Positions 29,433-39,789 of a DNA stretch of 64,000 nt are shown here, one piece after another. The translations under genes and the position numbers were made by a program. Each line of letters starts with the position of its first letter. The stretch's first letter is position 1. Under the pieces are notes generated by a model, which saw nothing but the letters and a program-made list of their open reading frames with translations, ran no database searches and had not been told where the DNA came from. Source of the DNA: Locusta migratoria (lineage: Eukaryota > Arthropoda > Insecta > Orthoptera > Acrididae); NCBI GenBank assembly GCA_026315105.1, contig CM048744.1:359477168-359541167 (forward strand). The letters are read 5' to 3'.

Positions 29433-29723
29433 AATATTCTTCGAAAGTGAAACGCCAACATCGCAAAATACGTATTTATTTAATGACGTCCGGTTTCGGT
29501 CATTTTTAAGTTGGTCGTCTTACAAGCTGCAATGTTTTAATTTATCTATTTTTATATTTTGATTAAGTGCTATGTTGCAGTTATTATTTAATCTCCAATT
29601 CTTAAATAAGATGAACAATTCATAAAATGTGATATGAGCAGACGATGGTGATATAGTCCTCCGGAACCGGTCATCATTAAATAAATATTTCGCAATCTTC
29701 GAGTTTCACTTTTCAAGAATATT
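29432..29723. mobile_element. Inverted-repeat element with ACCGGT-type motif
   Basis: AATATTCTTCGAAAGTGAAA at 29433 pairs with TTTCACTTTTCAAGAATATT ending 29723. Pairing continues through CGCAAAATACGTATTTATTT and the CCGGTTTCGG / CCGGAACCGG block, about 70 bp in all. The motif order (palindrome, GAAA complement, hairpin) is that of the other hammerhead-like loci, though CTGAAGA is not preserved. Confidence 0.7.
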
Positions 29724-29955
29724 AATCTATCAAAAAAGTAAACAAGTAGATGTAGATCGCCAAACGTAGGCTACTTCATCACAGGGTATTGACGTCATGC
29801 TGGCACAAACGTTTTTAACGAACTGTTGTTAAGTACAGAAATAATACGAACACCTAACATGACAGAATTTGTATTTATTAGTAAGGAGTTGGCCCACCAT
29901 TGGGTTTGAGAAAAACTGCAACTAATCGAGGAACAGATTTGTGAAGTGACTTTAT
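29724..29955. other. Unannotated spacer
   Basis: Contains TTGGCCCACCATTGGG, which looks like part of another Tc1-type repeat, but no ends or ORF can be fixed. Confidence 0.3.
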
Positions 29956-31075
29956 ACACTACTGGCTATTAAAATTGCTACACCAAGAACAAATGCAGAT
30001 GATAAACGGGTATTCATTGGACAAATATATTATACTAGAACTGACATGTGATTACATTTTCACGCAATTTGGGTGCATAGATCCTGAGAAATCAGTACCA
30101 GAACAACCACCTCTGGCCGTAATAACGGCCTTGATACGCCTGGGAATTGTCAGAGTTTGGATGGCGTGTACAGGTACAGATGCCCATGCAGCTTCAACAC
30201 GATACCACAGTTCATCAATAGTGACTGGCGTATTGTGACGAGCTAGTTGTTCGGCCACCATTGATCAGACGTTTTCAGTTGGTGAGAGATCTGGAGAATG
30301 TGCTGGCCAGAGCAGCAGTCCAACATTTTCCGCATCCAGAAACGCCCGTACAGGACCTGCAACACGCGATCGTCCATTATCCTGTTGAAATGAAGGGTTT
30401 AGCAGGGATCGAATGAAAGGTAGAGCCACGGGTCGTAACACATCTGAAATGTAACGGCCACTGTTCAAAGTGCCGTCGATGCGATCAAGACGTGACCGAG
30501 ACGTGTTACAAATGGCACCTCATACCACCACGCCGGGTGATACGCTAGTATGGCGATGACGAATGCACGCTTCCAATGTGCGTTCACCGCGATGACGCCA
30601 AACACGGATACGACCATCATGATGCTTTAAACAGAACGTGGATCCGAAAAAATGACGTTTTACCATTCATGCACCCAGGCTCGACGTTGCGTACACCATC
30701 GCAGGCGCTCCTGCCTGTCAAGGGTAACCGCAGCCATGGTTCCGAGCTGATAATCCGTGCTGCTACAAACGTCGTCCAACTGTTTGTGCAGATGGTTGTT
30801 GTCTTGCAAACGTCTCCATTGTTGACTCAGGGATAGAGACGTGGCTGTACGATCCGTTACAGCCATGCCTGTCACCTCGACTGCTAGTGATACGAGGCCG
30901 TGTCATCGGATCGAGACCAACGCGAGCAGCAATGTCGCGATACGATAAAGCGCAATCGAGATAGGCTACAGTCCGACCTTTATCAAAGTCGGGAACGTGA
31001 TGGTACGCATTTCTCCTCCTTGCCTCAGTGCTCTCGGCTGCTCCACCGTGGCCCATCATCTCTATTTATAAGGTC
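29956..31075 (-). mobile_element. Tc1-like DNA transposon, 5'-truncated copy
   Basis: The 3' terminal repeat CACTACTGGCTATTAAAATT starts at 29956 after TA. Minus-strand pieces read RRRNAYHHVPDFDKGRTVAY then LSYRDIAARVGLDPMT (helix-turn-helix), GRYISDVLRPVALPFIR, FQQDNGRSRVAGPVRAFL and PAHSPDLSPTENV. The sequence between VGLDPMT and RPRITSS is deleted (about 20 residues relative to 17838-18176). The block PTENV keeps the catalytic Glu. No 5' terminal repeat is visible before 31080. Confidence 0.88.
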
Positions 31076-31084
31076 GCTTGCTAG

Positions 31085-31269
31085 TTTAATTTCAACACCT
31101 TCCTAAATAATGTTATTCTAATAGGTGGAAGTGCATGTCTATGTAGTTGTATTCCATAGTATGACCGTTGCCAAGACAATGTACTGCAACACAGGGTTTG
31201 TTCGGCTGTTGTAATCGTGTTGTGTTCACTACACCTATCTTCCACAGTCCTGACTGTCTGACCAATATA
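31085..31269 (-). pseudogene. Penelope-like GIY-YIG fragment
   Basis: The minus strand reads YIGQTVRTVEDRCSEH, then, with frame slips, an AEQT..AV.HCLGNGHTMEY block. YIGQT.R....R..EH is the second strand and helix of the GIY-YIG fold in Penelope-like elements. It is cut at YIG by the DNA transposon at 31270. Confidence 0.78.
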
Positions 31270-33046
31270 CAGGGTGGTCCATTGATAGTGAGCGGGCCAA
31301 ATATCTCAAGAAATAAGCATCAGAGGAAAAAAACTACAAAGAACAAAACTTTTCTAGCTTGAAGGAGGAAAACAGATGGCACTATGGTTGGCCCGCTCGA
31401 TGGCGCTGTCATAGGTCAAACGGATATCAACTGCATTTTTTTAAAAATAGGTACCCCACTGTTTATTACATATTCGTCTAGTACTTACATCAAGATGAAT
31501 GTTTTATTTGGAACACACTTGTCACTTTGTGGTAGAAGGCGATGTAATATTCATAAACATATTGCTCACAATTTTAGACGGACAGTGGGTAACAGGTAGG
31601 TTTCTTAAATTAATACACAAAGTATTAAAAACTAAGTACTTTTGAACTTTATTTCGGTTGTGCCAATGTGATTCATGTACGTATGTCAAATTATCATACA
31701 TGAGTACGCCTGCTGTTACTGCGTGATTACCTGTGATTAACCCATGACTTCAATAAATATTCAAAATGATGTCCTTCAACTTCAATGCATTTGGCAATAC
31801 GCGCAACGAAATTCCTCTCACCAGCGAGTTGTTCGCCTTCAGTAATGTTCTCACATGCATTGACAATGTGCTGATACAATTTTACAGGCGTTGTCGGTGA
31901 ATCACGATAACAAATATCCTTCAATTCACCGCACAGAAAGAAATCCGGGGATGTAAGATACGGTGAACGTGCGGGCAATGCTATGGTGCTTCTACGACCA
32001 ATCCACTTGTCATTAAATATTCCATTTAAGACCGCTTCAACTGCACGCGAGCCGGACACCCATTATGTTGAAAGTTCATCGCCATTCTGTCATGCAGTAA
32101 AACATCTTGTAGCAAAATTGGTAGAACATTACTTAAGAAATCAGTATAAGTTACATTGCTCCATTTAGATTGCCATCGATAAAATAGGGGCCAATTATCC
32201 TTCCTCCCATAATGCCGCACCATACATTAACCCGCCAACGTCGCTGATGTTCCACTTGTTGCAGCCATCGTGGATTTTCCGTTGCTCAATAGTGCATCTT
32301 ATACCGGTTTACGTTACCTCTGTTTGTGAATGATGCTTCGTCACTAAACAGAACGCGTGAAAAAAATCTGTTATCATCCCGTAATTTATTTTGTGATCAG
32401 TGGCAAAACCGTACCGACGGCAAAGTCTTCGCCATGCAAATCCTGGTACATAGAAATATGGTACGCGTGAAATTCTCAGCACCGAAGTTTTTGAGATTTC
32501 CGCTTCTCGCTCAATTTATCGGCTACTGATGTGCGGTTTACACTTACTTGGGCAACATTATTTGTTGCTGGTCGTGGTTGACGTTTCACTGAACACTTCC
32601 TGTCTCTCAAAATAACGTAACCTTCCGACGAATGATCCGGACACTTGGATGATGTCTTCCAGGAACACGATAAACATACATAGCAAAGGCCCGTTTCGCA
32701 TTTTGATCACAATTGCTATACATAAATACCATTCCGACCTTTTTTTACAACCGGTAAACGGTCCAGTTTAACATGAGTAATGTATCACGAAGCAAATACC
32801 GCCCCGCACTGGCGAAATGTTACGCGATACCACGTACTTATACGTTTGTGACTATTACAGCGCCATCTATCAAAAAGTGAAAAAATTGTTCCAAATAAAA
32901 CATTCATATTTATTTACATACTAGACGAATATGTAATAAAATGAGGGTACCTATTTTTAAAAAAATGCAGTTGATATCCGTTTGACCTATGATAGCGCCA
33001 TCTAGCGGGCCAACCATAGCGCCATCTGTTTTCCACCTTCAAGCTA
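31270..33046 (-). mobile_element. Tc1/mariner-superfamily DNA transposon, second family, one end truncated
   Basis: The left end CAGGGTGGTCCATTGATAGT (after TA) and its subterminal region to about 31520 are repeated inverted at 32880-33046: TTGATATCCGTTTGACCTAT, GCGGGCCAACCATAG and so on. The outermost 70-80 bp of the right end are missing, where the RTE begins. Minus-strand coding remnants lie at 31727-32300. Terminal repeats of about 250 bp are long for this superfamily. Confidence 0.82.
31727..32300 (-). pseudogene. DDE transposase remnant
   Basis: The minus strand reads WPLFYRWQSKWSNVTYTDFL, then NFQHNGCPARVQLKRS (block of the second catalytic Asp; the D of QHDG.PAH reads N). Then come FNDKWIGRRSTIALPARSPY and SPDFFLCGELKDICYRDSPT. 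It is related to, but distinct from, the transposase at 24378-25347. Frameshifts separate the parts. Confidence 0.8.
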
Positions 33047-33783
33047 CACTCCAGCAAATTATTTCAGGAAGGACTTCCTAACATTTAAATTAATACTGGA
33101 TGTCAGCAAATTTCGCTTCTTAAGAAACGCTTTTATTTCCATAGCCATTCTGCATTGTATATCTTCTTTACTTCGGCTATCAGAAGTTATCTTGCCACCG
33201 AAATAACAAAATTCATTTACTACTTTTATTGTCTCATTAACTAATCTAATTCCTTCAGCATCGCCTGATTTTCTGACAGTGCATTACCTTCGTTTTACTC
33301 TTGTTAATGTTCATCTTATATCTTTCTTTCAAGACACTGTCCATTCCATTCAATTGCACTTCCAGATCTTTTGCGGTCTCTGGCGAACCGCATTGTTTTT
33401 ATTTCTTCTCCCTGCACTTTAATGCCCTGTCCAAATTTTTCCTTCCATTCCTTGACTGCCTGCTCGATGTACAGATTGAACAACATTGGGGAAAGGCTAC
33501 AACCCTGTCTTACTCCCCTTCCCGACCTATGCGTCCCTTTCTTGCCCTTCGACTCTAATAACAGCTGTCTGGTTTTTGTATAGGTTGAATATAACTCTTC
33601 GCTCCCTATATTTTACCCCTGATACCTACAGAATTTGGAAATGTGTATTCCAGTCGACATTGTCAAAAGCTTTCTCCAAATCTACAAACGCTAAAAACGT
33701 AGGATTCTCTTTCCTTGGCCTTCTAAGGTAAGTCGTAATGTGAGTATTGCCTCCCGTGTTCCTACATTTCTCCTAAATCCAAA

Positions 33784-34716
33784 CTAATCTTCCCCGAGGT
33801 CGGATTCCTCAAGTTTTTCCATTCGTCTGTAAATAATTCGTGTTAGTATTTTGCAACCATGACTTATTAAACTGGTAGTTCTGTAATTTCCACACTTGTC
33901 TGCACTTGCTTTCTTTGGAATTGGAATTACGATATTCTTCTTGAAGCCGGAGGGTATTTCCCCTGTCGCATACATCTTGCATACCAGGTTGAACAGTTTT
34001 CTCATGACTGGCTCTCCTAACTAAATCAGCAGTTCAGACGGAATATCATCTACGACCTTGTTTCGACTCCAGTACTTCAGCGCTCTGTCAAATTCTTCTC
34101 GCAGTATCATATCTCCTATCTCATCTTCCTCCACTTGGTCTTCCATTTCTAGAATACTACCTTCAAGTTTATTTCCTTTGTATAGGCCCTCTATATATTC
34201 TTTCTACAGTTAGGGACAGATAACCATTGCAGTTTAGTCCCTTCCAAAAACCAACAACAACTTTCTACAGTTCAGCTTTCCCCTCTTTGCTTAGTACCGG
34301 TTTTCCGTCTGAGTTCATGATATTCATACAACTGCTTTCCTTGTCTCCCAATATCTCTGTTATTTTCCTATAGGCGGTATCTATCTTTCCCCTAGTTATG
34401 CATTCTTCTACGGTTCTGCATTTGTCCTCTAACCACTCCTGCTTAGCCAGTCTGCTCTTCCTATCAATCTTAGACGTTTGTATTGCCTTTTTCCTGTTTC
34501 AATTGCTGAATTTTTATATTTTCTCCTCTCACCAATTAAGTTCAGTATATCCTGTGTTATCCAGGGATTTCGATTAGGCCTTGTCCTTCTGCCTATATGG
34601 TCCTCTGCTGCCTTCACTACCCTATCTCTCAGAGCTACCCATTCTTCTTCTACTGTATTACTTTCCCCCGTTTCAGCCAATCCTTGCCTAATGCTCTCTC
34701 TGAAACACTCAACCAC
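33784..34716 (-). pseudogene. RTE linker and RT N-terminal region
   Basis: The linker at 34429-34716 reads EEEWVALRDRVVKAAEDHIG then WITQDILNLIGERRKYKNSA. The RT start at 33784-34005 reads LCKMYATGEIPSGFKKNIVI, PIPKKASADKCGNYRTTSLI and ILTRIIYRRMEK. The second block is RT motif 1 (P.PKK.....C.NYR.ISL). Stops and the SINE insertion break the frame between them. Confidence 0.82.
34212..34260 (+). mobile_element. 49-bp SINE 3' tail with 12-bp target duplication, inside RTE
   Basis: AGGGACAGATAACCATTGCA and GTTTAGTCCC are SINE-tail-like (compare GGACTGATGACC..GTTAAGTCCC), ending in a CAA-rich run. CTTTCTACAGTT flanks it exactly (34200-34211, 34261-34272). It is an extreme 5' truncation. Confidence 0.85.
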
Positions 34717-34777
34717 TTCTCGTTAATTCAATTCGTCCAGGTTCCATCTCCTAACGTTTATAGCTTTCTGCAGTCTC

Positions 34778-35149
34778 TTAAGTTTCAATCTGCAGTTCAT
34801 AACCAGAGTCTATATCTGCCCCTGGATATGTCTTACACTTCAGAACCTGGTTTCTAAATCTATTCCTTACCATTATAAGTTCAATCTGGTACCTTCCAGT
34901 GTCTCCTGGTCTCTTCCGCGTATACAGTCTTCTTTCATGATGATTAAACCAAGTGTTGGCGATCATTAAATTGTGCTCTGCACAAAATTCTACCAAGCGA
35001 TCTCCTCTTTTATTTCTTTTCCCCAGTCCATTTTCACCTACTACATTTCCTTCTCTTCCCTTTCCTTCCACCAAGTTCCAGTCCCCAATCACAGTCAAGT
35101 TTTCGTCTCCCTTAACTATCTTAATGATTTCTTTTATCTCTTCATACAT
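34778..35149 (-). pseudogene. RTE endonuclease C-terminal region
   Basis: It reads ENLTVIGDWNLVEGKGREGN (GD.N block), then VEFCAEHNLMIANTWFNHHE and RLYTRKRPGDTGRYQIELIM. The last block normally ends YQIDFIMV..R..., with the D/H residues at the end of the APE fold; here the Asp reads E. Confidence 0.83.
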
Positions 35150-35177
35150 TTTTTAAATATCCTCATCATCGGCCATG

Positions 35178-35714
35178 CTAGTTGGCATAATAACCTTGCA
35201 CTATTGTGGTCGGTGTTGGCTTCGTGTCTATCTTTACTAAGATAATGCGTTCACTATGCTGTTCATAGTAACTTACCCGCATTCCCATTTTCTTATTCAT
35301 TATCGTACCTACTCCTGCGTTACCACCAACTGATTTTGTATTGATAACCCTGTACTCACCTGACCAGAAATCCTGTTCATCATGCCACCGAACTTCACTA
35401 ATCCCTACCATACCTAACTTCAACCTATCCATTTCTCTTTCCAAATTTTCTAGCTTGCCTACGCGGTTAAGGGTTAGGACATTCCACGCTCCGTCCCTTA
35501 GAATGCCTGCTTTGTTTTTCTTGATGACGACATCCTCCTGAGTAGTCTCCGCCCGGGGATCCGAATGAGGGACTATTTTACCTCCGGAATATTTTACCCA
35601 AGAAGACGCCATCATCATATATTCATACAGTAGAGCTGCATGTCCTCGGGAGAAGTAACGACTGTAGTTTCCCCTTGCTTTCAGCCGTTCGCAGTAACTG
35701 CATGGCAAAGCCAC
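35178..35714 (-). pseudogene. RTE endonuclease N-terminal region
   Basis: 178 open codons. After an N-terminal leader comes AWNVLTLNRVGKLENLEREM, then DRLKLGMVGISEVRWHDEQD, where the E of ISEVRW is a catalytic/metal-binding residue of the APE-type fold. NAGVGTIMNKKMG and SERIILVKIDTKP follow. RTE elements have this domain upstream of the RT. The 5' limit is the first ATG; an unseen upstream start is possible. Confidence 0.85.
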
Positions 35715-35794
35715 GTTAGTTGATGTTAAAAGGCCAGCTCAGTAAATCACCCAAACTGTTGCCCCTATAATTACTGAAAAGGCTGCTGCCCCTT

Positions 35795-36705
35795 TATGAA
35801 CATTAATAAATAGTTTAAAGCCAACTCATTGACATTAAACAAAGACTCACTACATGCAGTTCAGAACATGTAAGAGATTTCTCGCCAGCATATGCATTAA
35901 GTATAAAATTCCTGGGCTTACAGCTTAATAGTAAGTTCAGTTGGGAGGAGCACACCTCAGAACTGCAGAAACGACTCAACAAATCTGTATTTTCAATACG
36001 AGTGTTATCAGACATAGGAGACATAAAAATAAAATAAAAATCTTGCATACTTTGCTTACTTTCAATCCATAATGTCATATGGTATAATACTTTGGGGTAA
36101 CTCTTCAAGTCAGTCAAAAGTCTTCAGAGCCCAAAAGAGTGTAATACGTATTATTTGTGGAGTAAATTCACGGACGTATTGTAGAATCCTCTTCAAAGGA
36201 CAGGGTATATTAACTACTGCCTCTCAGTATATTTATTCCTCAATGAAATTTGTCATAAATAATATATCCCTTTTCCCAACAAACAGTTCATACATACGAT
36301 TCTAGGAACAAAAATGATCTACACAAGGACTTAAAAGCACTTTAGTTCAGAAAGGGGTCCACAACTCAGGAACACACATTTTCAATAATTTACCATCAAG
36401 TATAAAAAATTGAGCTACAAATAAAGATCAGTTTAAGAGGAGCCTAAAAGACTTTCTAGTGGCCAACTCCTACTACATTATTGAATTTTTAAATTGTACC
36501 AAATGGTGCAAGTATCGGTATTCATACTATATTAGTGTTATTATCAGCTCAAAAAAATAAAAAATAAAAATTAAAAAAAGAACTTAAAAAATGTATTATC
36601 TGTATTAATATTATTAGTATTATCTATTATTCATTTTGTAAATTTTGTTTCTGGACATTTTCCACATTCAGGATGATCTCCTCAACATGAATCTACGGAA
36701 CGAGA
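35795..36705 (+). mobile_element. Non-LTR retrotransposon (family J), 5'-truncated
   Basis: The plus strand parallels the minus-strand copy at 4573-5845: NINK(stop)FKANS, then RLQLNSKFSWEEH-type sequence, SIRVLSDIGDIK, MSYGIILWGNSSSQSKVFRA, QKSVIRIICGVNSRTYCRIL. It ends near the AACATGAATCTACGGAACGA block but lacks the GATTA-type tail. Confidence 0.82.
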
Positions 36706-36711
36706 GAAGGA

Positions 36712-36795
36712 AAGGTGGAACCGAACAGAGAGATGGGAGAGAAAGAGATGGCTGCAGAGAGAGGAGGGAAGGGGATGTGGACTAAGAGAGTGTGG
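36712..36795. repeat. Purine-rich tract
   Basis: About 80 bp of almost only A and G on the plus strand (GAGAGATGGGAGAGAAAGAG and similar). It ends beside ACCCGGGCAACGCCGCG, a motif I associate with scattered insect repeats. Function unknown. Confidence 0.6.
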
Positions 36796-36833
36796 GATAA
36801 ATAAACACCCGGGCAACGCCGCGTTTAGAGCTA

Positions 36834-37164
36834 GTTTATATATAAAGACAGTCTAAAGTGCAATAATTTTTATTTATATCAATTAGTTTCGGTCCTTTTT
36901 TTTTAATTTTTTTTTTTTACCATCTTCAGAACTATAACTCTGAAGTGTATCATAGTTACCTTCAAGCAACATACATTAGTGTCAACATTAACCTAAGTTA
37001 ATAAAGAGAAATAAATAAAAACGATGTTATATCCATTGATGTCGTAGAGTTGGGCAGGCACTTGGGAGTTTTCCAGTGCGACACTGCTGGCTGGACAAGG
37101 CTCCGCCCCTTTTCCAACACCATCCATCTTTGGTAGCCAATGAAAAGACTACATACATAAATTT

Positions 37165-37222
<58 letters not shown>

Positions 37223-37515
37223 ATAGGATTATAATTAAGTACACATTTCTTTGTCATTGTCTGAGATAAAGTAATTATGTTTATCTTTCTGGTATGTAAA
37301 ATGAAGACTAAAACATTTAAATACTGACGTAAATTGTCCCAGGTTCTTATCGATATATTAGGTTAATGTTGGCACTAATGTATGTTTCTTGAAGGTCCTC
37401 TAAATGTAACTACGATACATTTCAGATCTGCAGTCCTGAAGATGATAAAAAAAAGGACCGAAAATAGTTGGTATAAATAAAAAGCATTGCACTCTAGACT
37501 ATTTTTATATATAAA
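36834..37515. repeat. Inverted-repeat element with hammerhead-like motif, carrying a poly-A retrocopy
   Basis: The left arm (36834-37010) and right arm (37355-37515) pair through TATATATAAA, AGTGCAATAATTTTTATTTA, AACATACATTAGTG and AACATTAACCTAA. The right arm holds TCCTGAAGATGAT, A-run, GGACCGAAAATAG, and the left arm its complement (TTTCGGTCC .. CATCTTCAG). A poly-A-tailed sequence sits in the spacer. Confidence 0.75.
37026..37220 (+). mobile_element. Short retrocopy with 53-nt pure poly-A tail
   Basis: About 140 bp of unrelated, moderately GC-rich sequence (GGCTCCGCCCCTTTTCC near 37100) ends in 53 uninterrupted A (37168-37220). An uninterrupted tail of this length suggests a recent event. 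The source RNA was not recognised and no target duplication was established. Confidence 0.5.
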
Positions 37516-37559
37516 TCTAAAGAGTGCTGTTATCCCAAAAGTGGAACAAAAATATTTCC

Positions 37560-38479
37560 AAAAATAAGCGAGTAGCGCATATCTCTATCTACCTCACACA
37601 TATTAAGACCTGTTCCATCGAATATAGTTACGTCCATGAAGACTTGCCTACACAAGGACTGCTATTGCACCTGGTGTGTATCGCATAATGATGAGGGGTC
37701 ACACCCGGAATTTGATGGAGAGACATCCTACAATCAGATGACCCGAGATCTGGCGTTCTGTGTATCATGCCCTCCTCGACACAGATGCTCGTGCTACCTG
37801 GTATCTGGTTGTCAACCAAAACACGACTTCGGCTACAGCAATTAAGATGACGGACTCTCTACTTTGTCCTAAGTGTAACTTGTTAGACACTGATGAACAT
37901 CGGCTGATGTGTGGATCTGCTGCTGAGGTGTTGTTCATAAACAAAATACCTGCCTTTCTTTGTCGTACAGCTCCACACGCTATTGTACCGCAGTCACTCC
38001 TGTTTCTGGGTGAGAGCCATTTGCTACGCAGAAAGAGAAATGCCGTGAACTGGATCAAAGACTATCTATTATTTATTTCACGATCGAGATAAGTGTGTGC
38101 TTGATTTTGGACGTTCCTCCAAGATCGCTTCACGTTTCTACTACGCAATTCAAGACACCAACAACACAATGTCAATTTCCTGGGTAGTGTTTTCCTGGAT
38201 CCTTCCCACACCTTGGGTGTTTCCGGGTATGATAAGATAATTTTAATGAGTGCTCAGTCGGAAGAATGAACCAGTTTAACGGACAAAGACAGTTTATTAG
38301 AAAATACGTGCCCAGAACTCGCATGTAGGAACTGGAATTCAGCTAACATCTACCCGAATATGGTCGGTGTACAGTTGTCATTTATGTTTGTCCAGTAGGG
38401 ATGGCGATCTTATTTATGCTTTCTATCAGAAGCTATTAATGCCGAACTTATTGTAAAAAAAAAAAAAAAAAAAAAAAAA
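37560..38479 (+). mobile_element. Non-LTR retrotransposon 3' end with zinc-finger C-terminus and poly-A tail
   Basis: The frame 37760-38092 reads ARATWYLVVNQNTTSATAIK, then LLCPKCNLLDTDEHRLMCG and NAVNWIKDYLLFISRSR. C-x2-C-x7-H-x3-C matches the zinc-binding motif at the C-terminus of R1/I/Jockey-type ORF2 proteins. About 350 bp of 3' UTR follow, then 25 A (38455-38479). It is 5'-truncated. Confidence 0.78.
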
Positions 38480-38935
38480 GGAAAAACATACCTCCATATA
38501 CAATTGTTTGGATTTCAAAATCAAAATTATTTTGAGCCTTGTTTTAATAACTCAGTTGAATTGTTTAATTTCAACTTCTAATACCTTCTTACTTATGTTT
38601 CATTATAGTATTATTTTCATTCGCTCTTATTTTTCATCCTATAATTCTTTTTTTCTTTAATGCGAATCTGCTTATGACGTTAATAGCATGTAATTAAGTG
38701 CAAGGACAATAGCTCTACTTTGCTTTTCCATGAAAAAAATCTGTTCCTCGAAATTACAACGATTATTTATATTTTTCCAAAGTTTCCAATATCGCCTAAT
38801 TTTGCAATAAAATTGTCATGACAGTAGTATTTATATCTTTAATCTACCTAAATTAGTTGTAAAATGCATTTGGAATTATTGGTATTTGAAAAAGAAAACA
38901 TTGTAATCGACATTTTATTTTTTGTTTTGTTTGTT
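38480..38935. other. AT-rich spacer
   Basis: No ORF or repeat end recognised. Confidence 0.4.
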
Positions 38936-39119
38936 TGTACAGCTTATGGGACTTAACTACGGGGTCATCAGTCCCTAAACTTACAAACTACTTATGAACT
39001 ACCTAACACTAAGGACGGCACAGATATTCATGCCCGAGGGGGAATTCGACCCCCCGACCGTAGTGGCCGTGCAGACCGTGACTGACGCGCCGCAGTCCCC
39101 TCGGCCACTGCGGCCGGCG
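38936..39119 (-). mobile_element. tRNA-derived SINE, family 1
   Basis: In reverse complement: head CCGGCCGCAGTGGCCGAGGG, B box GGGGGGTCGAATTCCCCC, body, and a tail ending CAAACAAA. Near-consensus. The AT-rich flanks obscure the target duplication. Confidence 0.9.
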
Positions 39120-39570
39120 AAATTTTAATTAGCTGCAACCGTCATTTCGTAAAAACAATAAAGTTCCATATGTTTTAATTGACGACATTTTATATCATTA
39201 ATTATATTCAAAAATTATATTTAATTAAAAATATTATATTTAAAAATCTTCTCACCATTGAACCCAGGTGATCTTTATAAAAAAATCTACCACGCTATTG
39301 CCTAAGCTATTTTGTCTAACTGTTATTCAGACCTATTTGACTAGTATATAGTATACATATGAGTTGCACTTATACTTTCTCGCAATTTCTAGATTCTGCG
39401 TTTTAAAACTTCTGTGAAGGGACACCCTTGATGTATGCTATCAGATCGAAAACAGAAAGATATAGGTGTTCCTTGTTCCCTCGAGATATGTAAATGTAGT
39501 TACTATTAACAGTCGAAGTCTCATTCCAAACTGAATTTCAGAGACCTTGTAAGTTCTGTGCATTATTGTA
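39120..39570. other. AT-rich spacer
   Basis: No feature supported. GACACCCTTGATG at 39421 resembles the end of the MITE at 1945-2633 but no partner end was found. Confidence 0.35.
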
Positions 39571-39571
39571 A

Positions 39572-39700
39572 TACTAAGGGACCAAACTTAGAAACTATTT
39601 GAGCTGAGTTTTGCTAAGGACAACACACACCCACGACCGAGGGAGGACTCTAACCTCCGACGGAGGTTTGCGCGGCCATTCCCGCGCGGCTCTGTGGATT
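39572..39700 (-). mobile_element. Partial SINE
   Basis: In reverse complement: GCGCGGGAATGGCCGCGCAA, B box-like GGAGGTTAGAGTCCTCC, GTGTGTTGTCCTTAGC and AAGTTTGGTCCC. The tail is missing. Confidence 0.6.
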
Positions 39701-39789
39701 GCAACGGTCAGTATTTTCTGCGTAGAATTCTTTATTTATACAAGCGCAATTATAACTTTTCTACACAAACTGAGAAGAAACAAGAGTAG

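Larger units (their letters stand above)
33062..35730 (-). mobile_element. RTE-type non-LTR retrotransposon, long but 3'-truncated copy
   Basis: Minus-strand order is endonuclease (35178-35714), endonuclease C-terminus (34778-35149), linker (34429-34716), RT N-terminus (33784-34005) and RT core/C-terminus, frameshifted (33062-33780). Stops separate the parts. The 3' end seen in other copies (CAGTCTCCGGACTGAAGACC then a CAA-rich tail) is absent. A 49-bp SINE tail is inserted at 34212-34260. At nearly 2.7 kb it is the most complete retrotransposon in the window. Confidence 0.88.

Noticed and set aside
35341..35541. Plus-strand ORFs across 33.3-35.5 kb
   Set aside because: Antisense to the RTE ORF on the minus strand.
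37027..37257. 76-codon minus-strand ORF with a poly-Phe run
   Set aside because: The Phe run is the complement of the 53-nt poly-A tail.
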